A stretch of 49,565 nt of DNA from Caulobacter vibrioides (GCA_001449105.1 LNIY01000089.1:1-49565), one strand, 5' to 3'. Shown: positions 11,839-22,964, counted from the stretch's first letter. Program-made: numbers and translations. The notes: generated by a model from the sequence alone, not told the origin.

Positions 11839-12789
11839 CTGAGCCGCGCCGCCGCGATCGATTTCGTTCGCGGCGGCGCCGGCCGGCTCTGGACGGGGCA
11901 TGATGGGCCGGCGAGCGCCGCCATCCGCCTGGCGGGGGCCTGCCCCCTGCCGGCCTTCCGTCCGCTGGACGGCGCCTGGGCGGAACTCTGCCGGGCGGCC
12001 GCCGATCCCGCTTCTCGCCTCGAACACCGCCTGCCGGCCCTGATCGCCGCCGGCGCGCGGCCCTATGGCCTGGTCAGCGACAGCCACGGCCGCCTGCTCT
12101 GTCGGCGCGGCCGGCGCCGGGGCCGTTGGCTCCTGCCGATCTGGAGCCTGGAGACGGGCGCGTCGGCCCGCGGCCTGGGCGGCGACGGCCGGTCCGGGGC
12201 CGGGCCCCGGGTGCGCGCCGCCCTCGCCCGGCTGCTGGCGATCGAGGACCTGCCGATCCTGGTCAAGTTCGGCCAGGTCGACGTTGAGTTCGTACATCCC
12301 TTCAAGCGGCTGGCCGCCGGCGCTCGGGCCTTCGACGAGACCGAGTTCGACGCCTTCCTGGACGAGACGGTCGGACGCTACGCCGCCTTCCTGGCCGACG
12401 TGGTTCCGGCCGGGCGGCGCGCCCGGGTGCGGGTGACCTCGCCGTTCCCGCCCGTCCTGTCCGACGCCGCCTGGCGCGCCGGCTACGTCAACGCCCACAT
12501 CGTCGACCAGCATGGGCCGGCCGGCCAGGACCTGGCGGAGGCGCTGGCGGGGATGGAGATCCCGGATCTTTGGCGACGCACGGCGCTGCACCGCCGGGCC
12601 GGCGAGCGGCTGCGGGAGGCGGTCGAGGCCGAGGGCTTCGTCTTCGTCGACGACCTGTCGCCGTTCCTGGGCGCGGACGGACGGGTCGATCCGGCCCTGA
12701 CCGGTCCTGGCGCCGGCCATGACCACCACCTCGACTTTCGGGCCTCTCGCAGAGTGATGCTTGACCGGATCTGGTCGATCATCGATTGA
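11839..12789 (+). CDS. SGNH/GDSL hydrolase-like protein, probable CTG start
   Basis: An open frame runs from just after the fabB stop to 12789 and encodes a coherent 316-residue protein. YGLVSDSHGRLL near residues 76-87 resembles the block I serine motif of SGNH hydrolases (Ser82), LVKFGQVDVEFV near 138 the central block, and GAGHDHHLDF near 292 the C-terminal Asp/His block. Acyl-ester hydrolysis is a reasonable guess, not shown. The frame contains no ATG, GTG or TTG before 12208, which lies after the serine motif. The best start is CTG at 11839, reached by ribosomes ending fabB (TAAG then CTG). A GTG start at 12208 would leave out the serine motif. The PhyH gene follows. Confidence 0.6.
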   Translation: MSRAAAIDFVRGGAGRLWTGHDGPASAAIRLAGACPLPAFRPLDGAWAELCRAAADPASRLEHRLPALIAAGARPYGLVSDSHGRLLCRRGRRRGRWLLPIWSLETGASARGLGGDGRSGAGPRVRAALARLLAIEDLPILVKFGQVDVEFVHPFKRLAAGARAFDETEFDAFLDETVGRYAAFLADVVPAGRRARVRVTSPFPPVLSDAAWRAGYVNAHIVDQHGPAGQDLAEALAGMEIPDLWRRTALHRRAGERLREAVEAEGFVFVDDLSPFLGADGRVDPALTGPGAGHDHHLDFRASRRVMLDRIWSIID

Positions 12790-12817
12790 GTGACGCGGGG
12801 TTTCGGGGCGTTGCGAA

Positions 12818-13741
12818 ATGGTGTCTGGCGTTGAAGGCGCATCGGCGCGGGCGGGGTCCGCGCCGTGGATCGAAGCGGAGGGCCTGGAGGATCGCCTGGC
12901 CAGGGCCGACGCGCCCGAGGCGCACAAGGCCTTCGCCCGGGACCTGGCGCGGGACGGCCTGGCCATCATCGACCTGGGCGCCGAACTGCTCGACCTGTGC
13001 AGGCGCATCGACGCCGAGACCGGCCACCATTTCGAGAGCGGCGCGGTGCGGGTGCACGACGCCTGGCGGCGGTGTCCGGCGATCCGCGAGGTCGCGACCC
13101 ATCCTGAGATCCTGGCGCGGCTGGCCCTGGCCTACGGCCGCGAGCCCTTTCCGTTCCAGAGCCTGAACTTCCATCGCGGCAGCCAGCAGGACATCCACGC
13201 CGACACCCTGCATTTCGACGCCGAGCCCGCGGGCTTCATGTGCGGGGTCTGGCTGGCGCTGGAGGACGTGCGGCCCGAGGCCGGACCGCTGGTCTACTAT
13301 CCCGGCAGCCATCGCCTGCCGGTGCTGACCATGGCCGGGGCGGGCGCGGCGGACGGGACGACGACCTCGGCCAACTACAACGAACTCTACGGGCCGGCCA
13401 TCCTGCGGCGGCTGGCCGAAGGCGGCTTCGAGCCGCGCCTGGCGATGCTCAGGAAGGGTCAGGTCGCGGTATGGGCGGCCAATCTCGCCCACGGGGGCTC
13501 CAAGATCGTCGATCCGGACGAGACGCGGCGTTCGCTCGTGCTGCACTACTATTTCGACGACTGCGTCTACTACACGCCGATGCTGTCGACGCAGGCCCGC
13601 CAGGCCCGCCGATTGCCCGCCGACATCGCCACCGGCGGCTGGCGCTGGCCGCGCCGCGAGGGCCGGCGCGTGGGGGTTCCGGTCAAGCAGCTGGCCGCGG
13701 CGATCGCCTATCGGCTGACCCGCCACACGCCGCGTTTCTAG
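12818..13741 (+). CDS. phytanoyl-CoA dioxygenase (PhyH) family protein
   Basis: Fe(II)/2-oxoglutarate-dependent oxygenase of the PhyH family, which hydroxylates lipid or small-molecule substrates. The 307-residue protein shows the metal triad His127 and Asp129 in DIHADTLHFD and the distal His225 in NLAHGGSKI, with Arg237/238 in place for 2-oxoglutarate binding. MCGVWLALEDVRPEAGPL and YYPGSHRLP are typical of PhyH. It lies between the SGNH-like gene and fabI, which suggests lipid-linked chemistry; the substrate is unknown. The first 35 residues are low-complexity, so a later start is possible. Confidence 0.85.
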   Translation: MVSGVEGASARAGSAPWIEAEGLEDRLARADAPEAHKAFARDLARDGLAIIDLGAELLDLCRRIDAETGHHFESGAVRVHDAWRRCPAIREVATHPEILARLALAYGREPFPFQSLNFHRGSQQDIHADTLHFDAEPAGFMCGVWLALEDVRPEAGPLVYYPGSHRLPVLTMAGAGAADGTTTSANYNELYGPAILRRLAEGGFEPRLAMLRKGQVAVWAANLAHGGSKIVDPDETRRSLVLHYYFDDCVYYTPMLSTQARQARRLPADIATGGWRWPRREGRRVGVPVKQLAAAIAYRLTRHTPRF

Positions 13742-13806
13742 GCCGGCGGGGTTCCGTCGCCGCGACGAGACTGCTAACCAGCGCCCAAAGATCAAGGAGC
13801 CGACCG

Positions 13807-14622
13807 ATGGCCGACGACTACGCATTCCCCAAGGGCGAGCTGATGGCGGGCAAGAAGGGCCTCGTCATGGGCGTGGCCAACCACAACTCGATCGCCTGGG
13901 GCATCGCCAGCCAGCTGGCCGCCCAGGGCGCCGAGATGGCCTTCACCTACCAGGGCGAGGCGCTGGAGCGCCGCGTTCGCCCGCTGGCCGAGAGCATCGG
14001 CGTCAACACCCTGATCCCGGCCGACGTCACCGACGACGCCTCGATGGACGCGGCCTTCGCGGCGATCGAAGAGAAGTTCGGCACGATCGACTTCGTCGTC
14101 CACTCGGTGGCCTTCGCCAACAAGGACGAGCTGAAGGGCTCGTTCGTCGACAACACCACCCGTGAGGGCTTCCTCACGGCGATGAACATCTCGGCCTTCA
14201 GCTTCGTGGACGTCGCCAAGCGCGCCGCCAAGATCATGCCGAACGGCGGCTCGCTGATCACCATGACCTACCTCGGGTCGGAGCGGACCATCCCGAACTA
14301 CAACACCATGGGCGTGGCCAAGGCCGCCCTGGAGGCGGCGACCCGCTACATCGCCCGCGACCTCGGCCCCAAGGGCATCCGCTGCAACGCCATCTCGGCC
14401 GGCGCCATGCGCACCCTCGCTCTCGCGGGCATCGCCGGCGGCCGCGGCATGATCGCCCAGGGCCGCGCCTTCAGCGCCATGAAGGAAGACACCTCGATGG
14501 AAGGCGTCGCCGGCGCCGCCCTGTGGCTGGTCTCGGACCTGGGCCGTTCGACCACGGGCGAAGTCGTCCACGTCGACGCCGGCTTCCACATGATGGGCAT
14601 GCCCGACGAAGCCGAGGGCTGA
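13807..14622 (+). CDS. fabI: enoyl-ACP reductase (NADH)
   Basis: Last step of each fatty-acid elongation cycle: reduction of trans-2-enoyl-ACP, target of triclosan-type inhibitors. The 271-residue SDR-fold protein has GLVMGVANHNSIAWGIA for nucleotide binding and the FabI-type catalytic spacing Tyr165-x6-Lys172 in NYNTMGVAKAALE. ATG at 13807 follows AAGGAG by 7 bases, a strong ribosome binding site. A Rho-independent terminator follows at 14652. It closes the fatty acid cluster. Confidence 0.97.
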   Translation: MADDYAFPKGELMAGKKGLVMGVANHNSIAWGIASQLAAQGAEMAFTYQGEALERRVRPLAESIGVNTLIPADVTDDASMDAAFAAIEEKFGTIDFVVHSVAFANKDELKGSFVDNTTREGFLTAMNISAFSFVDVAKRAAKIMPNGGSLITMTYLGSERTIPNYNTMGVAKAALEAATRYIARDLGPKGIRCNAISAGAMRTLALAGIAGGRGMIAQGRAFSAMKEDTSMEGVAGAALWLVSDLGRSTTGEVVHVDAGFHMMGMPDEAEG

Positions 14623-14651
14623 TAGCACTCGTCCTCGACGGAACGAACGAG

Positions 14652-14683
14652 GCCCGGCGGAGCGATCCGCCGGGCTTTTTCGT
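14652..14683 (+). terminator. Rho-independent terminator after fabI
   Basis: CCCGGCGG and CCGCCGGG form the stem around AGCGAT, followed by CTTTTTC. The 20-base core CCGGCGGAGCGATCCGCCGG recurs exactly in the terminator at 24997. Confidence 0.85.
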
Positions 14684-14711
14684 GGGCGCTGTCGATGTTA
14701 GCCTAAAGGTC

Positions 14712-14945
14712 ATGAGCACGCTGAGCATCGCTCTACCCGAGACGCTCCAGGCCTTTGTCGAGGAGCAGGCCGCCTCCCAAGGCTACGAGGGCGAGGCGGA
14801 CTACGTGCGCGACCTGATCCGTCAGGAACAGGATCGGGAGACCCTCAGGGCGAAATTGCGCGAAGGCGGGGAATCCGGCTTCGGTGCGCCGATAGACGAC
14901 GCCTATTTCGACGAGCTGCGCGCAAGGGCCAGAAAAGGCCAGTGA
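14712..14945 (+). CDS. ParD-like ribbon-helix-helix antitoxin
   Basis: A 77-residue protein starting MSTLSIALPETLQAFVEEQ, with the short beta strand and GYEGEADYVRDLIRQEQDR helices of ParD/CopG-type ribbon-helix-helix antitoxins, and an acidic, flexible C-terminus expected to bind the toxin. Its last codons overlap the toxin start as GTGA, so the two are translationally coupled. The pair probably represses its own promoter, which would lie in the 30 bp after the fabI terminator. Confidence 0.85.
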   Translation: MSTLSIALPETLQAFVEEQAASQGYEGEADYVRDLIRQEQDRETLRAKLREGGESGFGAPIDDAYFDELRARARKGQ

Positions 14946-15259
14946 CCGCAAAGCCGGTCGTCCCCAGCAACAGGGCCCGGGCCGATATCAATGCGGCGTT
15001 CGAGTGGTATTTGCGCGAGGCGGGGCCGTCCGTCGCTATCGCGTTCGTCGACGCCATGCATAACGCCTACCGCATCATTGCCGAGCAGCCGGCAGCGGGG
15101 TCGCCGCGTTATGCGCATGAGCTGAAGTGGCCCGGTCTGCGGACTTGGCCGCTTAAGCGATACCCATACTTGGTATTTTACGTCGAAGAACCCGACAGGA
15201 TCGAGATTTGGCGCGTGTTTCACGGCCAGCAGGACATTCCCGCATCGCTCCGGGGCTAG
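14942..15259 (+). CDS. ParE/RelE superfamily toxin
   Basis: A 105-residue basic protein beginning at GTG 14942, overlapping the antitoxin stop by 4 bases. DINAAFEWYLREAGPSVAIAF, the LKWPGLRTWPLKRYPYLVFY core and the final IEIWRVFHGQQD strand are typical of ParE toxins, which poison DNA gyrase; RelE-type ribonuclease action is the alternative in this superfamily. Its stop is 1 bp from that of the convergent tetR gene, so the two transcripts must overlap. Confidence 0.85.
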   Translation: MTAKPVVPSNRARADINAAFEWYLREAGPSVAIAFVDAMHNAYRIIAEQPAAGSPRYAHELKWPGLRTWPLKRYPYLVFYVEEPDRIEIWRVFHGQQDIPASLRG

Positions 15260-15260
15260 C

Positions 15261-15869
15261 TTAAGGCGCGTAGGCCCGCATGAACCGCGCCGCCGCGGCG
15301 GCCGCGAGGGCGTCGAACTGTTCGGGGGTGCGGTCGGACGGCAGGCGCAGCAGGGCGCGCAGCTGGCTGTGGCCCAGCACCATGCCGGCGAAGAACTCGG
15401 CGGCCTGTTCGGGGTCGTCGACGGCCAGTCGGCCGAGCTTCGTCTCGGTCTCCAGGAAGGCGGCCAGCTGGCGGCGGGCCTGGCGGGGGCCGGCCTCGAA
15501 CACCTCGTTGGCGACGTCGGGCATCTCGCCCGCGCCCTGGATGATCACCCGCATCACCGAATAGCCGTTGGTGGTGATCACCGTCTCCAGCATCGAGCGG
15601 GCGAAGGCCTCCAGGGCCTCGCGCGGATTGTCGACCGCGCCGGGCTCGCGCAGGGGAGCGGTGATGCGCGCGACGCGGCGGGCCATCAGCGCCTTCACCA
15701 GCTCGGCCTTGGAGCCGTAGTGGTTGTAGACCGTCTGCTTGGAGACCCCGGCCCGGCGGGCGATGGCCTCCATCGGCGCCGACAGGCCGCGCTGGCCGAT
15801 CACCTCGACGGCGGCGTCGAGGATGGCCTCGGTCTTGGCGACGTCGATCTGTCCGGCGATCCTGGGCAT
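15261..15869 (-). CDS. TetR family regulator of the adjacent efflux operon
   Basis: A 202-residue repressor: residues 10-55 form the TetR helix-turn-helix (TEAILDAAVEVIGQRGLSAP, then KQTVYNHYGSKAELVKAL), and the rest a helical ligand-binding domain with the GMVLGHSQLRALL segment seen in AefR-like members. Its ATG overlaps the emrB stop (TGATG), so it is the last gene of the efflux operon and probably autoregulated through the palindrome at 18692. Confidence 0.92.
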   Translation of the reverse strand: MPRIAGQIDVAKTEAILDAAVEVIGQRGLSAPMEAIARRAGVSKQTVYNHYGSKAELVKALMARRVARITAPLREPGAVDNPREALEAFARSMLETVITTNGYSVMRVIIQGAGEMPDVANEVFEAGPRQARRQLAAFLETETKLGRLAVDDPEQAAEFFAGMVLGHSQLRALLRLPSDRTPEQFDALAAAAAARFMRAYAP

Positions 15870-17473
15870 CAGTGGGCGTCCGACGGCGGCGGGGGAATGA
15901 CCTTGGGCGGGGCGGCCAGCAGGCTGACGACGGCGGCGACGAAGCAGCCGTAGGCCAGCAGCGTGAAGCTGTCGCCGAAGGCCAGCACCGTGGCCTGCTG
16001 GTTCATCATGTTGCCGATCGCCTTGCGGGCCGCGCCGTCGGGGTCGGTGACGCCCAGCTGCTGCATGCGGGCGGCCAGGCCGGCCATCATCGACGCCGCC
16101 TCGCCGCCGTTCATCACCTTCGACGACATGTCGTTGAAGTAGAGGGCGGTCTGCTGGGTGATGCTGGTGGCCAGCAGCGCCAGGCCGATGGCGCCGCCGG
16201 TGTTGCGCGACAGGTTCACGAGGCCGGAGGCGTTCTTGACCATGTGCTGGGGCAGGGTGCTCATCGTGATCTGCTGGGTCGCGATCATGGCGATCATGAC
16301 CCCGACGCCGCGACAAGCCTGCACGCCTGCGAATTCCCAGAAACCCCAGTTTTTGGTCACGCCGTGGGCCATGTACATGCCCCAGCCCGCCAGCAGGAAG
16401 CCGATGCACATCGGGATGCGCGGGTCGACCTTGCGGACGATGCGGCCGGCGATCGGGCCGGTGGCGAACATCGACAGGCCCGAGACCACCATGGTCGTGC
16501 CCACTTCCGAGGCCGAGTAGCCCCGCACCCGGCTGAGGAACTGCGGCAGCAGGAAGGTGCCGCCGAACAGGCTGGCGCCCGAGATCGCGGTCATCATCAC
16601 GCCGATGCTGAAGTTGCGGTTGGCGAACGCCTTCAGCTCGACGATCGGGTTCCTGTAGGTCAGCTGACGCCAGATGAAGACCACGCCCGTGACCACGGTC
16701 ACGACGGTGAGCCCGAGGATCAGGTCGTCCTCGAACCAGTTCTCCTTGGCGCCTTCCTCCAGCACGTACTGCATGCTCATCAGGAAGGTCGCCATGAAGG
16801 CCAGGCCCGTCCAGTCGAAGCCCTTGGCGAGGCTGGGATCGCCCTTGTCGAAGTCGCCCCAGCGGGCCACGGCGAACAGCACCAGGATCCCGGGCGGGAC
16901 GTTGATGAAGAACAGCCAGCGCCAGGACAGCCACTCGGTCAGGTGGCCGCCGAGGGTGGGGCCGACGGTGGGGGCCAGGGTGACGATCAGGCCCATGATG
17001 ACGCTGGCGGTGATCCGGCGCTCGGGCGGGAAGGCGGTGAAGGCCACGGCGAACACCGTCGGGATCATCGCCCCGCCGATGAAGCCCTGCAGGGCCCGCG
17101 TCAGGATCATCATGTCGATCGACGAGGACAGGCCGGTGGCCACGCTCATCAGGATGAAGCCCAGGCACGAGGCCATGTAGACGCGCTGGGTGCCCCACAG
17201 GCGCGAGAGATATCCCGACAGCGGGATCATCACGACTTCGGGGATCAGGTAGGCGGTCTGGATCCAGCTGACCTGGTCGGCGCTGGCCCCGACGCCGGCC
17301 TGGATCTGCGGCAGCGAGGCCGCGACGATCTGGATGTCGAGGATGGCCATGAACTGGCCGATGACCATGGCCCCGAAGCCGAGGAACAGCTTGGTCCAGT
17401 CGACCTCGCCCGCGGGTTTGGCCGCGGGGGGAGCGCCAGGCTTGGCGGCGGCGGGGAGGGCGGCGTCGGTCAC
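15869..17473 (-). CDS. emrB: EmrB/QacA-type DHA2 drug:H+ antiporter
   Basis: Inner-membrane major facilitator with about 14 transmembrane segments, 534 residues, expected to export hydrophobic drugs or toxic acids together with the membrane-fusion partner EmrA. Motifs visible: FMAILDIQIVAASLPQIQ in TM1, WIQTAYLIPEVVMIPLSGYL in TM2, RALQGFIGGAMIP, and GPTLGGHL with WRWLFFINVP of the 14-TM family. GTG at 17473 was taken as start, 11 bp after the emrA stop. An outer-membrane TolC partner gene is not in the window. Confidence 0.92.
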   Translation of the reverse strand: MTDAALPAAAKPGAPPAAKPAGEVDWTKLFLGFGAMVIGQFMAILDIQIVAASLPQIQAGVGASADQVSWIQTAYLIPEVVMIPLSGYLSRLWGTQRVYMASCLGFILMSVATGLSSSIDMMILTRALQGFIGGAMIPTVFAVAFTAFPPERRITASVIMGLIVTLAPTVGPTLGGHLTEWLSWRWLFFINVPPGILVLFAVARWGDFDKGDPSLAKGFDWTGLAFMATFLMSMQYVLEEGAKENWFEDDLILGLTVVTVVTGVVFIWRQLTYRNPIVELKAFANRNFSIGVMMTAISGASLFGGTFLLPQFLSRVRGYSASEVGTTMVVSGLSMFATGPIAGRIVRKVDPRIPMCIGFLLAGWGMYMAHGVTKNWGFWEFAGVQACRGVGVMIAMIATQQITMSTLPQHMVKNASGLVNLSRNTGGAIGLALLATSITQQTALYFNDMSSKVMNGGEAASMMAGLAARMQQLGVTDPDGAARKAIGNMMNQQATVLAFGDSFTLLAYGCFVAAVVSLLAAPPKVIPPPPSDAH

Positions 17474-17484
17474 GACGGCGCGCC

Positions 17485-18621
17485 TTAGCGGGCCTGGGTC
17501 GCGGTCGGGGCGCGGGCGACCTGCTGCTCGCCCTGGCCGGACCCTGGGCCGGCCCCCTGGCCTGCATCGGCGAAGGACGGGCCCGAGCGGTCGCGGACGT
17601 CGACCTTGACCTCGACCGACAGGCCGGGACGCAGGGCCGCGCCGGCGCCGGCGCGCTCGACCACGATCTTGACCGGCAGGCGCTGGGTGATCTTGGTGAA
17701 GTTGCCCACCGCGTTCTCGACCGGGATCAGGGCGAACTCCTGGCCGGTGGCGGGGGCGAAGCTGTCGACCTTGCCGACGATCTTCTGCTTGCCGAAGGCG
17801 TCGGCCTTGATCTCGACCGGCTGGCCGACGCGCAGGCGCGCGACCTGGGTTTCCTTGAAGTTGGCGACCACGAAGCTCTGGCCGACCGGCACCACCGACA
17901 TCAGGGCGACGCCCGGCTGCACCAGCTGGCCGGGGCGCACGGTGCGGGCGCCGACCACGCCGGCGGCGGGGGCGCGGATCACGGTGCGTTCGAGGTCGAT
18001 GCGGGCCTGGTCGACGGCGGCGTGGGCGGCGGCGGCCTGGGCCACGGTCTGGGCGCGGGCCGAGCCCAGCGACGAGGCGGTGCGGCGTTCGGCCTCCAGG
18101 GCGGCCTGGGCGCTGGCGACGGTGGCGTCCGACTGCTTTGCGCCGGCGGCCTCGGTCTGGACCTTCTGCTGCGAGACCCAGCCCTGCTGGGCCAGGGCGT
18201 CGTAGCGGGCGAGGTCGGCGCGGGCCCGGCCGGCGTCGGCCTGGGCGCTGGCGACGCCCGCCTGGCGCTGCTGGATCAGGGCCTGTTCGAGGACGGCCTT
18301 GTCGTCGACGCTCTTGATCGCGGCGTCGAGGGCCGCGGCGTTGGCGATCGCCTGGTCGAGCCTGGCCTGGAAGGTCGAAGGATCGATCTTGGCCAGCACC
18401 TGGCCGGCCTCGACGCGCTGGTTGTCGGCCACCAGGACCTGCGCGACATAGCCGGTCACCTGCGGGCTGACCGAGACGGTGTCGGCCTGGACGAAGGCGT
18501 TGTCGGTGCTCTCGAAGCGCTGCTTGTCGATGTACCAGAACACGCCGCCGGCCAGGATGGCGACCCCGGCGACGCCGGCGATGAGCAGCGGAACCAGCTT
18601 TTTCTTCTTCGTCTCGGCCAT
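17485..18621 (-). CDS. emrA: EmrA/HlyD-type membrane fusion protein
   Basis: Periplasmic adaptor anchored by one N-terminal transmembrane helix (LVPLLIAGVAGVAILAGGVFWYI), linking EmrB to an outer-membrane channel. The 378-residue protein has the lipoyl-half motifs STDNAFVQADTVSVSPQVTGYV and VIRAPAAGVVGARTVRPGQLV flanking an alanine- and glutamine-rich coiled coil. ATG at 18621 gives MAETKKKKL, the usual charged start before the helix; an upstream ATG would add 29 unrelated residues. First gene of the emrA-emrB-tetR operon. Confidence 0.92.
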   Translation of the reverse strand: MAETKKKKLVPLLIAGVAGVAILAGGVFWYIDKQRFESTDNAFVQADTVSVSPQVTGYVAQVLVADNQRVEAGQVLAKIDPSTFQARLDQAIANAAALDAAIKSVDDKAVLEQALIQQRQAGVASAQADAGRARADLARYDALAQQGWVSQQKVQTEAAGAKQSDATVASAQAALEAERRTASSLGSARAQTVAQAAAAHAAVDQARIDLERTVIRAPAAGVVGARTVRPGQLVQPGVALMSVVPVGQSFVVANFKETQVARLRVGQPVEIKADAFGKQKIVGKVDSFAPATGQEFALIPVENAVGNFTKITQRLPVKIVVERAGAGAALRPGLSVEVKVDVRDRSGPSFADAGQGAGPGSGQGEQQVARAPTATQAR

Positions 18622-18685
18622 GGCCAAATCCTGAAAGGAGGTAGGCGTCCGGCGGACCAATGTTCGCCTGTCGGACGCGACGGGG

Positions 18686-18715
18686 GATAAATGGACGATT
18701 TCGTCCAAAAATCAA
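18686..18715 (-). promoter_or_regulatory. emrAB-tetR promoter with palindromic operator
   Basis: On the minus strand TTGATT (18710-18715) and TTTATC (18686-18691) are separated by 18 bases, as in a sigma-70 promoter. The spacer contains the 16-bp palindrome TGGACGATTTCGTCCA (18692-18707), with perfect 7-bp arms. A dimeric TetR repressor bound there would block RNA polymerase; the operon encodes such a regulator. Assignment is inferred from position and symmetry. Confidence 0.6.
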
Positions 18716-18769
18716 TCCGCCGTCGCCGCGTCATTGTGCGGCGCCGCAAATTTCCGATCCGGGAGGCCT

Positions 18770-19435
18770 CTAGTCGAGGGCGTTGCGGCAGGCGGCCGCC
18801 ATGGCCAGGGGGCTGAGCGCGACGGCCGCGGCGCTATAGGCCAGGAGGAACAGCAGGCCGCCCGTCCAGGGCAGGCCGCCGGAGAGGGCGTCCAGCGCCC
18901 CGGCCCCGAAGATCACCGGCGGGGCGTAGAGCGGCAGGACGATGACGGCCACCAGCAGGCCGCCGCGCTTGCTGCCCAGGGACAGGGCGGCTCCTAGGCC
19001 GCCAAGGAACGAGAAGGCCAGGCCCCCCGCCAGGGCGCAGGCGAACAGCAGCGGCATGATCGCCGGCGAGGCGCCCAGCGCCACCGCCGCCACGGGCGCG
19101 GCCAAGGCCAGGGGCGCGCCGGCCGCCAGCCAGTGGGCCAGGCATTTCGCGGCGGCCACCGCCTCGAGGGGGGCTGGACCGAGCGCCAGCAGGTCGAGCG
19201 CGCCGTCCTCGAAGTCGCGTTCGAAGAGACGCTCCAGCGACAGCAGGGCGGCCAGGGCCAGGGCCAGCCAGGCGATGCCGGGGGCCAGGCTCGCCAGCCG
19301 CTCGGGCGCGCGGCCGGCGGCCAGGGGCAGCAGGGTGACGACGCAGGCGTAGAAGGCCAGGGCCAGCAGCGGTCCGCCGCCCCGGCCCCAGGCCAGGGCG
19401 AACTCGCGCCGGAAGAGGACGCCGAACCCCCTCAT
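18770..19435 (-). CDS. ccmB: CcmB, heme exporter membrane subunit
   Basis: Six-helix inner-membrane permease of the CcmABCD complex that releases heme-loaded CcmE for cytochrome c maturation. The 221-residue protein begins [20 protein letters not shown] and shows the [16 protein letters not shown] loop that is diagnostic of CcmB. Its ATG overlaps the ccmA stop by 4 bases (ATGA). ccmC, ccmD and ccmE, which often follow, are absent; the next gene downstream is the unrelated efflux operon promoter region. Confidence 0.93.
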   Translation of the reverse strand: MRGFGVLFRREFALAWGRGGGPLLALAFYACVVTLLPLAAGRAPERLASLAPGIAWLALALAALLSLERLFERDFEDGALDLLALGPAPLEAVAAAKCLAHWLAAGAPLALAAPVAAVALGASPAIMPLLFACALAGGLAFSFLGGLGAALSLGSKRGGLLVAVIVLPLYAPPVIFGAGALDALSGGLPWTGGLLFLLAYSAAAVALSPLAMAAACRNALD

Positions 19436-20064
19436 GCGCCGATCTCCCCGGCCTTTATCTCGATTGGGCGGGCCGGGACGGGCAGGGGATCGTGGACGGC
19501 GGCCAGCACCATGCCGCCCTTGGCCAGGTGCTCGGCCAGGATCTCGCCGAAGGCGGCGCGGTGGGCGGCGTCCAGCGGGGCCATCGGCTCGTCCAGCAGC
19601 CACAGGCGGCGGGGGCTGGCCAGCAGGCGGGCCAGGGACACGCGGCGGCGCTGGCCCGCCGACAGGCGGCGAACCTCCAGGTCGAGCAGGCGTGACAGCT
19701 CCAGCCGCTCGACCGCGGCGCGGGCGCCGGCCTCGGTTCCGCCGGTCCAGCGGGTCTGGAACAGCAGCTCCTCCCAGGCGGTGCGCGCGGTCTTCAGGCC
19801 GTCGTGATGGCCGGCCAGGTGCAGGTGGTCGGCGCGGGCCGCCTCGGCCTCCAGTATCCGCCCTTCGGAGCCTTCGAAACCGATGGTCCCGGCCTGGGGG
19901 CGCAGCAGCCCCGCGACCGCCCGCAGGAGGCTGGTCTTGCCCGCCCCGTTGCGGCCCAGAAGGGCCGCGGCTTCTCCGCTTTCGAGGTCGAGATCGAGCC
20001 CCGAGAACAGGGTCCGTTCGCCCCGCGAGAGGCTCAAACCCTTTATGCGAACGGCTCTCATCAT
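19432..20064 (-). CDS. ccmA: CcmA, heme exporter ATPase subunit
   Basis: ABC ATPase of the cytochrome c maturation system. The 210-residue protein has Walker [10 protein letters not shown], signature [15 protein letters not shown], and Walker [14 protein letters not shown]; the small size is typical of CcmA. Two adjacent ATG codons (20064 and 20061) can start it. A longer in-frame extension reaching into the acnA gene is rejected because it would overlap the divergent acnA start. Divergent from acnA across 181 bp. Confidence 0.93.
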   Translation of the reverse strand: MMRAVRIKGLSLSRGERTLFSGLDLDLESGEAAALLGRNGAGKTSLLRAVAGLLRPQAGTIGFEGSEGRILEAEAARADHLHLAGHHDGLKTARTAWEELLFQTRWTGGTEAGARAAVERLELSRLLDLEVRRLSAGQRRRVSLARLLASPRRLWLLDEPMAPLDAAHRAAFGEILAEHLAKGGMVLAAVHDPLPVPARPIEIKAGEIGA

Positions 20065-20084
20065 TGGAAGTCCATGCCGCGCGC

Positions 20085-20178
20085 ATGGACGTTGTGGGTA
20101 ACCGGCGCTAAGAAGCGCTCGGCCGTCACCCTCCGCATTGGATGGGGCGTACGCGGCGCGAGGATGGACGCTGTGGGT
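20085..20178. repeat. 15-bp direct repeat pair between ccmA and acnA
   Basis: ATGGACGTTGTGGGT (20085-20099) and ATGGACGCTGTGGGT (20164-20178) differ at one base and lie 79 bp apart in the divergent intergenic region. They could be binding sites for a shared regulator of heme export and aconitase; nothing in the sequence identifies it. Confidence 0.45.
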
Positions 20179-20245
20179 CCGCCTCGATCGCGCGATCCCG
20201 GGAGTGGTTTTCCGGCGGCCGTGAACAGAGAAGGGATCCTTCCAA

Positions 20246-22933
<2,688 letters not shown>

Positions 22934-22964
22934 GCGCACGCGCCTTTTCAGGCTGAATAGCGAG

